Shown here piece after piece: positions 44,813-55,802 of a DNA stretch of 64,000 bases. A model generated the notes under the pieces. The model was not told the DNA's origin. It was given only the letters and a program-made list of their open reading frames with translations, and searched no databases. Every line of letters begins with the position of its first letter. Within the stretch, counting starts at the first letter, position 1. The position numbers and the translations under genes are program-made. The DNA comes from Microbacterium sp. T32 (GTDB lineage Bacteria; Actinomycetota; Actinomycetes; Actinomycetales; Microbacteriaceae). The stretch spans positions 124,001-188,000 of the forward strand of contig NZ_LQQP01000002.1 in the NCBI RefSeq assembly GCF_001619615.1, in the 5' to 3' direction.

Positions 44813-45601
44813 TCACGCCGGGGCGACGGCGTCCCAGTCCACGCCGACCTCGCCCAGTCTCCAGCGCGACCGTCCCCGCACCGGCCAACCATCCGCGGCC
44901 AGCGCCTCGATCGCCGTGCGCCAGCGGTGCACGGGACCGAACGGGGCGACGGAGGCGGCGCGGTTCCACTCGCGCTGCAGCGCCGCGACGTAGTCGTGCA
45001 CGCGCTCGCCGGGGACGTTCCGGTGGATGAGAGCCTTCGGCAGGCGCTCGGCCAGGATCGCGGGGTCGTCGAGCTCGGCGAGCCGCAACGAGACGGTGAG
45101 GCTCCGGGGGACGGCATCCGCCCCCACCTCCACCCACGTCACGACGCGGCCGATCTCGTCGCACGTCCCCTCGACCAGGATGCCGTCGGGCGCGAGCCGT
45201 GCGCACATGCGCGCCCAGGCGTCCGCGACGTCCGCCTCGTCGTACTGCCGCAGCACGTTCATCGCGCGGATGATCGCGGGGCGCCGGCCGTCGGGTGTCG
45301 GCACCTCGAAGCCGCCCCGCGCGAAGCTCACGCCCTCGACTCCCTCCGCCTGCGCGCGCGCCCGCGCGACGCGGTCGGGATCGATCTCGAGACCGAGGAC
45401 CGTGGCATCCGGCCGGACCCTCGTCACCCGTGCGTGCAGTTCGAGCGGGGTCACGGCGCTCGCCCCGAATCCGAGGTCGACGACGAGCGGATCCGCGGCC
45501 CGTCGGAGCACCGGATGCCGCGCGATCCAGCGGTCGACTCGTCGCAGGCGGTTGACTCCGGTCGTGCCGCGCGTGGGGCGGCCGACGGGGGAGGGAGTCA
45601 C
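44813..45601 (-). CDS. Class I SAM-dependent methyltransferase
   Basis: A 262-residue protein with DPLVVDLGFGASAVTPLELHARV as the SAM-binding glycine loop, LGLEIDPDRVARAR for the acidic residue contacting ribose, and MNVLRQYDEADV. The C-terminal part has no recognisable substrate domain. Target unknown. The GTG start is about 60 bp from the divergent gpmA start, so the promoters overlap; CATCAT lies six bases before it. Confidence 0.85.
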   Translation of the reverse strand: MTPSPVGRPTRGTTGVNRLRRVDRWIARHPVLRRAADPLVVDLGFGASAVTPLELHARVTRVRPDATVLGLEIDPDRVARARAQAEGVEGVSFARGGFEVPTPDGRRPAIIRAMNVLRQYDEADVADAWARMCARLAPDGILVEGTCDEIGRVVTWVEVGADAVPRSLTVSLRLAELDDPAILAERLPKALIHRNVPGERVHDYVAALQREWNRAASVAPFGPVHRWRTAIEALAADGWPVRGRSRWRLGEVGVDWDAVAPA

Positions 45602-45660
45602 TCCGACATGATGCCAGGCGCGGCCCGGAGGAGACTCGTCGGCGTCGCTAGCATGGAGAC

Positions 45661-46407
45661 ATGCCTCACACGCTGATCCTCCTCCGCCACGGGCAGAGCG
45701 AGTGGAACAAGACCAACCAGTTCACCGGCTGGGTCGACGTCCGGCTGACCGACCAGGGGAAGGCCGAGGCCCAGCGCGGCGGCGAGCTCCTGAAGGAGTC
45801 GGGCGTGCTGCCCGACGTCCTGCACACCTCGGTCCTCAGCCGCGCGATCCAGACGGCCAACATCGCCCTCGACGCGGCGGACCGCCTGTGGATCCCCGTC
45901 CAGCGCTCGTGGCGCCTGAACGAGCGCCACTACGGCGCCCTCCAGGGCAAGGACAAGGCGCAGACGCTCGAGGAGTTCGGCAACGAGCAGTTCATGCTGT
46001 GGCGCCGCTCGTTCGACGTTCCGCCGCCGCCGCTGCCCGCCGACGACCAGTACAGCCAGGTCGGCGACCCGCGCTACGTCGGCATCGACGGCGAGGTGCC
46101 CGACACCGAGTCGCTGAAGATCGTCATCGACCGCATGCTGCCGTACTGGCACAGCGACATCGTCCCCGACCTGCAGGCCGGCAAGACCGTTCTCGTGACG
46201 GCGCACGGCAACTCGCTGCGCGGCCTCGTCAAGCACCTCGAGGGCATCAGCGACGCCGACATCGCCGAGCTGAACATCCCCACCGGCATCCCGCTCGTCT
46301 ACCAGCTCGACGACGACATGAAGCCGCTCGGCCCGGGCGAGTACCTCGACCCCGAGGCCGCCGCGGCCGGTGCCGCCGCCGTCGCCGCGCAGGGCAACAA
46401 GAAGTAA
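45661..46407 (+). CDS. gpmA: 2,3-bisphosphoglycerate-dependent phosphoglycerate mutase
   Basis: GpmA interconverts 3- and 2-phosphoglycerate in glycolysis. The 248-residue protein starts [20 protein letters not shown], the active-site histidine motif, and has [17 protein letters not shown] and [17 protein letters not shown] with the second histidine. TAGCAT at 45649-45654 lies six bases before the ATG, so the transcript is probably leaderless. Confidence 0.97.
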   Translation: MPHTLILLRHGQSEWNKTNQFTGWVDVRLTDQGKAEAQRGGELLKESGVLPDVLHTSVLSRAIQTANIALDAADRLWIPVQRSWRLNERHYGALQGKDKAQTLEEFGNEQFMLWRRSFDVPPPPLPADDQYSQVGDPRYVGIDGEVPDTESLKIVIDRMLPYWHSDIVPDLQAGKTVLVTAHGNSLRGLVKHLEGISDADIAELNIPTGIPLVYQLDDDMKPLGPGEYLDPEAAAAGAAAVAAQGNKK

Positions 46408-46422
46408 CGCCCACCGCAACGA

Positions 46423-46457
46423 GAAGGGGGTGGATGCCACTGGCATCCACCCCCTTC
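46423..46457. terminator. Bidirectional terminator between gpmA and phoU
   Basis: A perfect 16-bp stem (46423-46438 with 46442-46457) and a 3-nt loop lie between two convergent genes. It contains the heptamer pair GGATGCC/GGCATCC as part of the stem. Confidence 0.85.
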
Positions 46458-46470
46458 GACGTTCGCGGCG

Positions 46471-47145
46471 TCAGACCACCGGGGTCGGGGCCACGTCGTC
46501 GGCGCCGGCCCAGTCGCCGGTGGCGAGGTAGACGACCTTCTTCGCGACGGAGACCGCGTGGTCGGCGAAACGCTCGTGGTAGCGGCTGGCGAGGGTCGCG
46601 TCGACCGTGGCCGTGGCCTCGCCCTTCCAGGAGTCACCGAGGACCTTCTCGAAGACGCTGACGTGCAGCTCGTCGATGTCGTCGTCGACGTCACGGATCT
46701 CTTCCGCGATCTTGAGGTCCTGCGTACGGAGGAGCTCGGCGAGGCTCCGGGCGACCTGGACGTCGAGCTCGCCCATGCGGGTGAACGTGCTCTTGAGGCC
46801 CTTGGGGATCGCGCGTTCGGGGAAGCGCGAGCGCGCGAGCTGGGCGATGTGCTCGGCCATGTCGCCCATGCGCTCGAGCGACGCGCTCACGCGGAGCGCC
46901 GTGACCACGATGCGCAGGTCGCGGGCGACCGGCTGCTGGCGGGCGAGGATCTCGATCGCGAGCTCGTCGAGGGCCATGGCCTTCTCGTCGATGATCGCGT
47001 CGGCCTCGATGACCTCCTCCGCGAGGGAGACGTCGCTCGACCCGAAGGCACGCGTCGCGCGGTCGATGGCGACCGCGACCAGTTCGGCGATCTCGACCAG
47101 TCGGCTCTGGACGTCCTCGAGGGACTGGTGGAACACTTCGCGCAT
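46471..47145 (-). CDS. phoU: Phosphate signalling protein PhoU
   Basis: A 224-residue two-repeat helical protein that links Pst transporter activity to the SenX3-type kinase. MREVFHQSLEDVQSRLVEIAELV begins the first three-helix bundle; RISASLERMGD-like sequence (RVSASLERMGDMAEHIAQLA) and ASRYHERFADHAVSVAKKVV are the repeated metal-binding signatures. GAAGG precedes ATG 47145. It is divergent from senX3. Confidence 0.96.
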   Translation of the reverse strand: MREVFHQSLEDVQSRLVEIAELVAVAIDRATRAFGSSDVSLAEEVIEADAIIDEKAMALDELAIEILARQQPVARDLRIVVTALRVSASLERMGDMAEHIAQLARSRFPERAIPKGLKSTFTRMGELDVQVARSLAELLRTQDLKIAEEIRDVDDDIDELHVSVFEKVLGDSWKGEATATVDATLASRYHERFADHAVSVAKKVVYLATGDWAGADDVAPTPVV

Positions 47146-47316
47146 CGCGATACCTTCCTCGTCGGCGGCACGGCACACATACGTCCCGCGACCCTCCGGG
47201 ATTCTTCCCAGCGAAGGTTAACGAGTGGTGCTGTGACAGTGAATAGTAGCTGTTGGGTGTGGTCGGCCCCGTCTGAACGGCCGGTGACGTCCGAAGGGCG
47301 GCTCTACGCTGGAGCC

Positions 47317-48534
47317 ATGGATCACACGCAGCTCTCGCTGCTCGCGCTCCTCGTGGGAATCATCGTCGGGAGCTCCGTCGTGAGCCTCATCGTCGTCGCG
47401 CGGCGCGCCCGGGACCGGGCTCTCGCCCAGCGCTCCTCGGAGCTCCCCGAGGGTGTGGAGTCCATGCTCGGCGCCCTCGATGACCCGGCGGTGGTGTGCG
47501 ACACGTCCGCCACGGTGCTGGCGCTCTCTCCGGCCGCCGAGGTCTTCGGACTGGATGCCGGCTCCGCCATCGTCGACGAGGATCTCCGCCGCGTCGCCCG
47601 CGCGGCCCGGGAGAACGGCGCCCCCGTGAGCGAGACGCTGCGCCTGCGGCGCGGAGCCGCCCCGGCGGAGCCGCGACTGGTCGCCGTGCGCGCCGCCCCG
47701 CTGTCGCCCCGCCTGGTGCTGCTCGTGCTCCGCGACATCACCGAGCGCGAGCGCGTCGAGGAGATGCGTCGGGACTTCGTCGCCAACACCAGTCATGAAC
47801 TCAAGACGCCGGTCGGCGCGGTGAGCCTCCTCGCCGAGGCGATCGAGTCGGCCGCCGACGACCCGGCGCAGGTGCGGTACTTCTCGGGCCGTCTGCAGGC
47901 CGAGATCCAGCGTCTGTCCGCGCTCACCAATCGCATCCTGAGCCTGTCCCGTCTCCAGGCCGCGGACGAGCTCCGCGACGTGCGCGACGTCTCGATCGAC
48001 GAGGTCGTGACCGCCGCGATCGAATCCCACACGATTCAGGCCGACTCCGCCCAGGTCACCGTCGTGCGGGGCGGCACGAAGGGCTTGTGGGTGCGGGGCG
48101 AACCGCAGATCCTCACCGAAGCCGTCGGCAACCTCATCGCCAACGCGATCGCCTACTCGCCACAGGGATCGAAGGTCGGGGTGGGGATCAAGCTCGACGA
48201 GGACGTCGTCGAGATCGCCGTGACCGACCGGGGAATCGGCATCCCGGAGAGCGATCAGCACCGCGTGTTCGAGCGCTTCTATCGCGCCGATCAGGCCCGC
48301 TCGCGCCGCACCGGCGGCACGGGTCTCGGCCTCTCGATCGTCAAGCACGCCGTGCAGCGACACGGCGGCGAGGTCCGCCTCTGGTCGCGACCCGAGCGCG
48401 GCTCGACGTTCACCATCCGCCTGCCCCTGTCCGAGGCACCCGACCTCGACCTCGTACGCCCCAAGGCGCGTCGCAAGAGCCGCAAGTCCGGCACCGCGAC
48501 CCGCCCCGCACCCGTGAAGGGAGACACCGCATGA
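47317..48534 (+). CDS. senX3: Phosphate sensor histidine kinase SenX3
   Basis: A 405-residue kinase: one N-terminal membrane helix (about 7-28), a PAS-like domain (about 50-145), phospho-acceptor His160 in NTSHELKTPVGA, N box VGNLIANAIAYSPQG, DRGIGIP and GGTGLGLSIV. A Lys/Arg-rich tail closes it. SenX3 phosphorylates RegX3 under phosphate limitation. TACGCT at 47305-47310 is six bases from the ATG, so it is probably leaderless. The stop overlaps regX3. Confidence 0.95.
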   Translation: MDHTQLSLLALLVGIIVGSSVVSLIVVARRARDRALAQRSSELPEGVESMLGALDDPAVVCDTSATVLALSPAAEVFGLDAGSAIVDEDLRRVARAARENGAPVSETLRLRRGAAPAEPRLVAVRAAPLSPRLVLLVLRDITERERVEEMRRDFVANTSHELKTPVGAVSLLAEAIESAADDPAQVRYFSGRLQAEIQRLSALTNRILSLSRLQAADELRDVRDVSIDEVVTAAIESHTIQADSAQVTVVRGGTKGLWVRGEPQILTEAVGNLIANAIAYSPQGSKVGVGIKLDEDVVEIAVTDRGIGIPESDQHRVFERFYRADQARSRRTGGTGLGLSIVKHAVQRHGGEVRLWSRPERGSTFTIRLPLSEAPDLDLVRPKARRKSRKSGTATRPAPVKGDTA

Positions 48535-49214
48535 CCCGCGTTCTGATCGTCGAGGACGAGCCCGATCTCGCTGACCCGCTCGCCTACCTGCTGCGACGGG
48601 AGGGGTACGAGGTCGAGATCGCCGAGGACGGCGCGCTCGCCCTGGCGGCGTTCCGGGAGCGCGGAGCGGACATCCTGCTGCTCGACCTCATGCTCCCCGG
48701 GATGCCGGGCACCGAGGTGTGCCGCCAGCTGCGGCTGACGTCGCAGGTGCCGATCATCATGCTGACCGCCAAGGATTCCGAGGTCGACATCGTGGTGGGT
48801 CTCGAGCTGGGCGCCGACGACTACGTCACGAAGCCCTACTCGACGCGCGAGCTCCTGGCCCGGATGCGCGCAGTTCTGCGCCGTCGGAGCCCCGAGGAGT
48901 CCGACATCGACGAGCGGATCCTCAGCGGCGGCCGCGTGACCCTCGACATCGACCGCCACACCGTGTCGGTGGACGGCGCCGAGATCAACATGCCCCTCAA
49001 GGAGTTCGAGCTCCTCGAGGTGCTGATGCGCAACGCCGGTCGCGTGCTCACGCGCGGTCAGCTGATCGACCGGGTGTGGGGGGCCGACTACTTCGGCGAC
49101 ACCAAGACGCTCGACGTCCACATCAAGCGCATCCGGTCGCGCATCGAGCAGAGCCCGAGCGAACCGTCCATGCTCGTGACGGTGCGCGGCCTGGGCTACC
49201 GCTTCGAGGCCTGA
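48531..49214 (+). CDS. regX3: Phosphate response regulator RegX3
   Basis: A 227-residue OmpR-family regulator with acidic pocket VEDE, phospho-acceptor Asp52 in LLLDLMLPG, DDYVTKPYS, and a winged-helix domain with MPLKEFELLEVLMRN and LVTVRGLGYRFEA. It is the expected activator at the pstS PHO box. The start overlaps the senX3 stop by four bases. Confidence 0.96.
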   Translation: MTRVLIVEDEPDLADPLAYLLRREGYEVEIAEDGALALAAFRERGADILLLDLMLPGMPGTEVCRQLRLTSQVPIIMLTAKDSEVDIVVGLELGADDYVTKPYSTRELLARMRAVLRRRSPEESDIDERILSGGRVTLDIDRHTVSVDGAEINMPLKEFELLEVLMRNAGRVLTRGQLIDRVWGADYFGDTKTLDVHIKRIRSRIEQSPSEPSMLVTVRGLGYRFEA

Positions 49215-49226
49215 CCGCGGGAACGA

Positions 49227-49260
49227 CGAAGGCGCCGACGGAGAACCGTCGGCGCCTTCG
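49227..49260. terminator. Terminator after regX3
   Basis: CGAAGGCGCCGACGG pairs with CCGTCGGCGCCTTCG across an AGAA loop, 12 bp after the regX3 stop. The lipoprotein gene on the other strand converges on it. Confidence 0.85.
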
Positions 49261-49281
49261 CGTTGCCAGGGCGGGCGGAGA

Positions 49282-49830
49282 TCAGGAGGACGGCGTCGGC
49301 GACGGGGTGGCCGCGGGCGTCGCCGGGATCAGCGTCGTCGTCGGCGTGGGTGTCGGCGCGAGCGGCGCGAGGTACTCGAGCGCGCCGTCGAGGACGGGGA
49401 CCTGGACCAGCGCGCCCTCGGCGTCACCGGACTGGAAGTAGACCGGGACGGTGGAACCCGGGGCGCCCTCGAACCCTTCCAGGGCGAGGGGCTTCACCTT
49501 GTTGGCGAGGTCGCCGAGGCTCACGGTCGAACTGGCGGGGACGTTGACCGACGCGCGGACCGTGCTGCCGCCCTCGCCGACCTCGAGGCGCAGGGTCTGC
49601 GACTGGTTGGTGTCGTTGACGATCGCGGCGACGAAGTTGCCGGCCGTGCCCTCCTCGTCGGCCACGATGAGGGCGTTGCGCACCTGCAGCGGGCCGGATT
49701 CGGGCACGTTGACCCCGTCGGAGGCGGAGTACTCGATCGTGGTCGCCTGGGGAGCGATGAGGTTGCAGCCGGTCGTTCCCAGAACGACGGCGGCACCAAC
49801 GGCCAGGGACGCGAACAGGCGCGTTTTCAC
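49282..49830 (-). CDS. Small exported lipoprotein, unknown function
   Basis: A 182-residue protein. GGAGG four bases upstream selects GTG 49830: MKTRLFASLAVGAAVVLG, then lipobox TTGC. The mature part is a single beta-rich domain (IEYSASDGVNVPESGPLQVRN, LRLEVGEGGSTVRASVNVP), followed by a Pro/Thr-rich tail that could cross the wall. Similar lipoproteins are common in actinobacteria without an assigned role; copper-chaperone-like folds have this layout, but no metal motif is visible. Confidence 0.8.
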   Translation of the reverse strand: MKTRLFASLAVGAAVVLGTTGCNLIAPQATTIEYSASDGVNVPESGPLQVRNALIVADEEGTAGNFVAAIVNDTNQSQTLRLEVGEGGSTVRASVNVPASSTVSLGDLANKVKPLALEGFEGAPGSTVPVYFQSGDAEGALVQVPVLDGALEYLAPLAPTPTPTTTLIPATPAATPSPTPSS

Positions 49831-49959
49831 GGATCCTCCCGGAACGACAGACGGCATCCTGATCATCCTACGGGGTTGCCGACCCGCGCCCGGTCCGGGC
49901 ACCGCCCTCGCGGGCGCCCTACGCGCGGGAACGACAGCTGCCGGGGAGGGGGCGGAACC

Positions 49960-49986
49960 TTAGCGCATGGGGGCCTGTGGTATCCT
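49960..49986 (+). promoter_or_regulatory. Probable carD promoter
   Basis: TATCCT (49981-49986) preceded by TGTGG gives an extended -10, with TTAGCG at 49960-49965 as a weak -35 at short spacing. The start of transcription would be about 20 nt before the carD ATG, leaving room for the AAGGA ribosome-binding site. Confidence 0.4.
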
Positions 49987-50012
49987 GGATGTTGCCGAAA
50001 GGACATAACTCC

Positions 50013-50495
50013 ATGCTTTTTGAGGTTGGCGAGACCGTCGTTTACCCGCACCATGGCGCGGCCACGATCATCGAGGTCAAAGAACGCGTCATCAAGGGCG
50101 AGACGAAGAAGTACCTGAAGCTCAACGTCACGCAGGGCGACCTGGTCATCGAGGTCCCCGCCGAGAACGTCGACCTCGTCGGCGTCCGCGACGTGATCGG
50201 CAAAGAGGGTCTCGACCGCGTCTTCGAGGTGCTCCGTGCGCCCTTCACCGAGGAGCCGACCAACTGGTCGCGCCGCTACAAGGCGAACCTCGAGAAGCTC
50301 GCTTCGGGTGACGTCATCAAGGTGAGCGAGGTCGTCCGCGACCTGTGGCGCCGCGATCAGGACCGCGGCCTGTCCGCCGGCGAGAAGCGCATGCTGGCCA
50401 AGGCCCGTCAGATCCTCGTGTCCGAGCTCGCTCTGGCCGAGAAGACCGACGAAGACCGCGCGAGCGTCGTGCTCGACGAGGTCCTCGCGTCCTGA
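50013..50495 (+). CDS. carD: RNA polymerase-binding regulator CarD
   Basis: A 160-residue essential actinobacterial transcription factor that binds the RNA polymerase beta subunit and stabilises open complexes. [19 protein letters not shown] begins the Tudor-like RNAP-interaction domain, and [16 protein letters not shown] to [18 protein letters not shown] is the DNA-binding helical domain with its conserved tryptophan. AAGGA precedes ATG 50013. It is followed by ispDF, as in many relatives. Confidence 0.97.
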   Translation: MLFEVGETVVYPHHGAATIIEVKERVIKGETKKYLKLNVTQGDLVIEVPAENVDLVGVRDVIGKEGLDRVFEVLRAPFTEEPTNWSRRYKANLEKLASGDVIKVSEVVRDLWRRDQDRGLSAGEKRMLAKARQILVSELALAEKTDEDRASVVLDEVLAS

Positions 50496-50538
50496 CGTCG
50501 GTCGCGGTTCGTCCGCGCGTCCGCGCTAGCGTGGTCGG

Positions 50539-51738
50539 GTGATTCCCGCACCCGTCCCGCGTCTGGCCGTCATCGTCGTGGCCGCCGGTTCCGGCACCCG
50601 CCTCAACGGGGGTGCGCCGAAGGCCTTCGTCGGCCTCGACAAGCACACGATTCTGCGTCACGCGTTGCGCGGTGTCTTCGCCGCGCCACGCGCCCAGGTG
50701 GTGATCGTCGTGCCCGCGGGCTTCGAGGGAGCCGCGCTCACCGACGTCCGCGAGGTCGCCGGTGACCGGATCGACCTCGTCTCCGTCGTGGCCGGGGGAG
50801 CGACGCGTCAGTCGTCCGTCGCCGCCGGGCTGGCGGCGCTGTGGGCCGACATCGACACGGTCCTCGTCCACGACGCCGCGCGCGCGCTCACGCCGGTTGC
50901 GGTGTTCGAGCGTGTCGTCGCCGCTCTCGACGACGGTGCGCTCGCGGTCATCCCGGCCGTCCCGGTTGTGGACACCATCAAGCGTGTGGATGCCGCGGGG
51001 GCGATCGTCGCGGCCGTCGACCGGTCCGAGCTCGCCGCCGCACAGACCCCGCAGGGCTTCCGCCGCGGCATCCTCGAGGAGGCGTCGCGCGCCGCGGACG
51101 CCGACCACACCGACGACGCGGCGCTCGTCGCGGCTGCCGGTCACCCCGTGATCACGGTCGCCGGGGACGCGGCATCCTTCAAGATCACCACCGGCCCCGA
51201 CCTCGACCGCGCGCGAGCGCTGATCGCGGAGGCCGCGCCTCGCGCCGTGCGGCATGACGGTCCCGCCGCTCCCCGCGTGGGCATCGGCACCGACGTACAC
51301 GCCTTCGGCGGCGACGGCGCGTTGTGGCTCGCGGGCCTGGAGTGGCCGGGGGAGCAGGCGCTCTCCGGGCACTCAGACGGCGACGCCGTCGCGCACGCCA
51401 TCGTCGACGCCCTCCTGGCGGCGGCCGGACTCGGCGACATCGGCACGCACTTCGGCACCGACCGGCCCGAGTTCGCGGGCGCGCACGCCGAGGCGTTCCT
51501 CGCCCACACCCGGAATCTGCTCGGCGCCGCGGGCTGGCGCATCGGCAACGTCTCCGTGCAGGTGCAGGCGAACCGGCCGCGGTTCGCCGGGCGGCGGGAG
51601 GAGGCCGAGCGCGTGCTGTCGGCCGCGCTCGGGGGCGCACCCGTGTCGGTGAGCGCGACCACGACGGACGGCCTCGGCTTCACCGGCCGCACCGAGGGCG
51701 TGGCAGCGTTCGCGACCGCGCTGGTCGTTCCGGCCTAG
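50539..51738 (+). CDS. ispDF: Bifunctional IspD-IspF (MEP pathway)
   Basis: A 399-residue fusion. Residues about 8-230 are IspD (cytidylyltransferase: [38 protein letters not shown]). Residues about 243-398 are IspF (cyclase: [10 protein letters not shown] metal site, [28 protein letters not shown]). It thus performs the third and fifth steps of isoprenoid precursor synthesis. TAGCGT at 50527-50532 lies six bases before the GTG, so it may also have its own leaderless promoter. Confidence 0.96.
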   Translation: MIPAPVPRLAVIVVAAGSGTRLNGGAPKAFVGLDKHTILRHALRGVFAAPRAQVVIVVPAGFEGAALTDVREVAGDRIDLVSVVAGGATRQSSVAAGLAALWADIDTVLVHDAARALTPVAVFERVVAALDDGALAVIPAVPVVDTIKRVDAAGAIVAAVDRSELAAAQTPQGFRRGILEEASRAADADHTDDAALVAAAGHPVITVAGDAASFKITTGPDLDRARALIAEAAPRAVRHDGPAAPRVGIGTDVHAFGGDGALWLAGLEWPGEQALSGHSDGDAVAHAIVDALLAAAGLGDIGTHFGTDRPEFAGAHAEAFLAHTRNLLGAAGWRIGNVSVQVQANRPRFAGRREEAERVLSAALGGAPVSVSATTTDGLGFTGRTEGVAAFATALVVPA

Positions 51739-52142
51739 ATCTCGCGCGTCATGAACGTCGACAGTGGATCCGGGCGGTACGACCCGAACGGCGGGCACTC
51801 GACGAACCCCTCGCTCGCGTAGAGACCGCGCGCGGCCGCGAAATCGTCGCCGCTCCCCGTCTCGAGCCACAGGGTCCGGATGCCACGCTCCCGCGCCTCC
51901 GCCATGATGTGCCGGAGGATCGCGCGTCCGATCCCCTGGCCGAGGAACCGTTCGGCGACACGCATCGATTTCAGTTCGCCCGCGTCGTCGCCGAACGGGG
52001 CGAGCGCGCCGATGCCGGCGAGCTCGCCGTCGACGCGCGCGGACCACAGGGACGCCCCGTTGTCGACCAGCGCATCGGCGTCGAGCGCGTGGCAGCTCTC
52101 GGCCGGCGTGTTGGCCAGCATCCCGGAGACGTGGGCCGTCAC
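51735..52142 (-). CDS. GNAT-family N-acetyltransferase, probably frameshifted at its 5' end
   Basis: The open frame from GTG 52142 encodes about 135 residues with [18 protein letters not shown] (acetyl-CoA loop) and the family end [14 protein letters not shown]. The usual N-terminus is missing from this frame but appears in another: ATG 52195 reads MPLDIARDDVSVPDP, then stops, and sits six bases after a TAGGGT box. The two parts join naturally if one C is added to the CCCC run at 52151-52154 (minus strand). It is either a recent frameshift, a sequencing error, or two coupled frames (GTGA overlap). Substrate unknown. Confidence 0.75.
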   Translation of the reverse strand: MTAHVSGMLANTPAESCHALDADALVDNGASLWSARVDGELAGIGALAPFGDDAGELKSMRVAERFLGQGIGRAILRHIMAEARERGIRTLWLETGSGDDFAAARGLYASEGFVECPPFGSYRPDPLSTFMTREI

Positions 52143-52263
52143 GAGGGCCCGGGGTCGGGAACGCTGACGTCGTCCCGTGCGATGTCCAGGGGCATTCTGC
52201 GACCCTAGCGCCGGCATGTTTCGTGCACGGGTCGCCGTCAGGGGCGGCCGGTAGGCTTGTGCG

Positions 52264-53651
<1,388 letters not shown>

Positions 53652-53655
<4 letters not shown>

Positions 53656-54650
53656 CCAAGCCTGGACGGCCCGGGGCGCGCAAGCCCGGCAAGAAGAAGG
53701 GCCCGCTCAAGGGCACCGGCGGTCACTCCCGCAAGGCCCTCGAGGGCAAGGGCCCCACGCCCAAGGCGGAGGACCGCAGCTGGCACGTCGCCGGCAAGCG
53801 CAAGGCGGCGCAGGAGCGTTACGCCGCCGCCGGCGGCAAGGGCAAGCCCGGCGTCCGCCCGGTCGGCTCGTCGCAGGGCCGTGCCCGCGCCAAGCAGACC
53901 GACGACACCGAGACGGTCACCGGCCGCAACTCGGTGCTCGAGGCCCTGCGCGCCAAGATCCCCGCCACCGCGTTCTACATCGCGCAGCGCGTCGAGATGG
54001 ACGACCGCGTCAAGGAGATGCTCTCGATCGCCACGCACCGTGGCATCCCGGTGCTCGAGGTGACCCGTCCCGAGCTCGACCGCATGGCCGGTTTCGACGG
54101 CGTGCACCAGGGCGTCGCCCTCAAGGTGCCGCCGTACGAGTACGCGCACCCGCAGGACATGCTGGAGGAGATCATCGACCGCGGCGAGCTGCCGCTGCTC
54201 GTGGCCCTCGACGGCGTGACCGACCCGCGCAACCTCGGCGCCATCATCCGATCGACCGCCGCGTTCGGCGGGCAGGGTCTCGTGCTCCCGCAGCGCCGGT
54301 CGGCGAGCGTGAACTCTGCCGCGTGGAAGACCAGCGCCGGTGCCGCCGCGCGCGTTCCCGTGGCGCTCGCGGCGAACCTCACCGCGACGCTCAAGGAGTT
54401 CAAGAAGCAGGGCGTCTTCATCCTCGGCCTCGCCGGTGACGGCGACGTCGCGCTGCCCGACCTGCAGCTCGCCGATCGCCCCGTCGTGATCGTCGTGGGC
54501 TCCGAGGGCAAGGGTCTGTCGCGCCTGGTGACCGAGACGTGCGACCAGGTCGTGTCCATCCCGATCTCGACCGCGGCCGAGTCGCTCAACGCCGGGATCG
54601 CGGCATCCGTCGCCCTGTACCAGGTGTCGACGCTCCGCAACGCCGGCTGA
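53652..54650 (+). CDS. rlmB: 23S rRNA (guanosine-2'-O)-methyltransferase, TrmH/RlmB family
   Basis: A 332-residue SPOUT methyltransferase. The first about 80 residues are a Lys/Gly-rich, probably disordered extension; [16 protein letters not shown] starts the substrate-binding domain; [34 protein letters not shown] and [17 protein letters not shown] are the three SPOUT motifs. It probably methylates G2251 of 23S rRNA (E. coli numbering). Start ATG overlaps the cysS stop. Confidence 0.92.
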
Positions 54651-54654
54651 TCCC

Positions 54655-55659
54655 TCAGCCGCGCTGCATCCGCTGCAGCGCGGCGAGGGCGGGCTCGAGG
54701 TCGCCGCGCTCGATGGCGTGGCCCACCTCGACGATCGCTTCGTTGACGGGGGTCGGGATGCCGAGCCTCCGGCCCGCGGCCACGACCGCGCCGTTGATGT
54801 CGTCGACCTCGCTGTGGCGGCCCTTGCGCCAGTCCTGGAGGACGGTCGTCGTGGCGCCCGGAACCGTGAACCGCTCGTAGAGGGCGTCGAGCATGGTCTC
54901 GACGACGTCGGGTGAGCTCGCGATCGACTCCGGGGTGAGACCGAAGATCGGCAGCACGCGGTGCTCGCCCGCGACGCGGAGCGCCTCGCGGCCCGCGTCG
55001 AGCATGAGCTCCCGCATGCCGGGGACGCGGATCGCGTCGACCATCGGCAGGCCGAGCGCGGCGGTGGGCACGAGGACCGACGCGTTGCTGACGAGCTTCA
55101 TCCACTTGGCGGAGGCGATGTCGTCGACCCGGGCGACCTCGCCCGAGTGCGACAGGACGTCGGCCACGTCGTTCCCGCGGGGGGCCGTGGCATCCACGGC
55201 GAACCAGGACCGCTCCGGATCGACGTGGCGGTGTACGACACCGGGGTCGGTCATGGTGGAGGAGATCTCGATCACGGCGCCGACGCAGCGGTCCGCGCCC
55301 ACGATGTCGGCGACCGTCTCGGTCGTCATGCCGTTCTGCACGGCCGCGATCGCCCCGTCGGGCGCGAGGTACGGCTCGATGAGAGCCGCGGCCCAGCGGG
55401 CGTCGTAGGCCTTGGTGACGAGCAGCACGAGGTCGAACGGTTCGCGCAGGGTCGCCACCTCGCACAGGTGCAGCGTGCGGGGGCGCACGTGGCGCGTGCC
55501 GGACGGCATCTCGATGCGCAGACCGTCGTGGCGGATGGCCTCCACGTGCGCCGGCCACTGTTCGATGAGGACCGGATCGAGCCCTGCGTCGAAGAGATCG
55601 GCGCCGATCGAGGCGCCGTTCGCGCCGGCGCCGAGGACGGCGATGGACGGAGTGGACAT
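54655..55659 (-). CDS. Ketopantoate reductase-family dehydrogenase, copy 1
   Basis: A 334-residue NAD(P)-dependent protein: AVLGAGANGASIG (Rossmann loop at 7-19), LVTKAYD, AVQNGM, and the catalytic lysine-asparagine pair in AKWMKLVSNA. It is homologous over its length to the gene at 59483-60523. Location beside an amidohydrolase, not pan genes, argues for a catabolic substrate (2-hydroxy/2-oxo acid or a purine/triazine-like metabolite), not pantoate. AAGGAG precedes ATG 55659. It is divergent from amidohydrolase copy 1. Confidence 0.88.
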   Translation of the reverse strand: MSTPSIAVLGAGANGASIGADLFDAGLDPVLIEQWPAHVEAIRHDGLRIEMPSGTRHVRPRTLHLCEVATLREPFDLVLLVTKAYDARWAAALIEPYLAPDGAIAAVQNGMTTETVADIVGADRCVGAVIEISSTMTDPGVVHRHVDPERSWFAVDATAPRGNDVADVLSHSGEVARVDDIASAKWMKLVSNASVLVPTAALGLPMVDAIRVPGMRELMLDAGREALRVAGEHRVLPIFGLTPESIASSPDVVETMLDALYERFTVPGATTTVLQDWRKGRHSEVDDINGAVVAAGRRLGIPTPVNEAIVEVGHAIERGDLEPALAALQRMQRG

Positions 55660-55802
55660 GTCGCTCCTTCGTTGGAGTGTCAGCGAACGGGAGGGCGTCG
55701 GTGCTGGGGTTCATGAAACCAGGCTGAACGAAAACCCGACTCTTGCCACGTCCTCACGGAGAGTGTAAACCAGGAACGTACATTCTCAATGGGGAGAAAG
55801 CC

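Noticed and set aside
54655-55659. Pantothenate pathway PanE
   Set aside because: Family motifs fit, but the gene and its paralogue each pair divergently with an amidohydrolase, and the pan operon already has a DUF2520 candidate.
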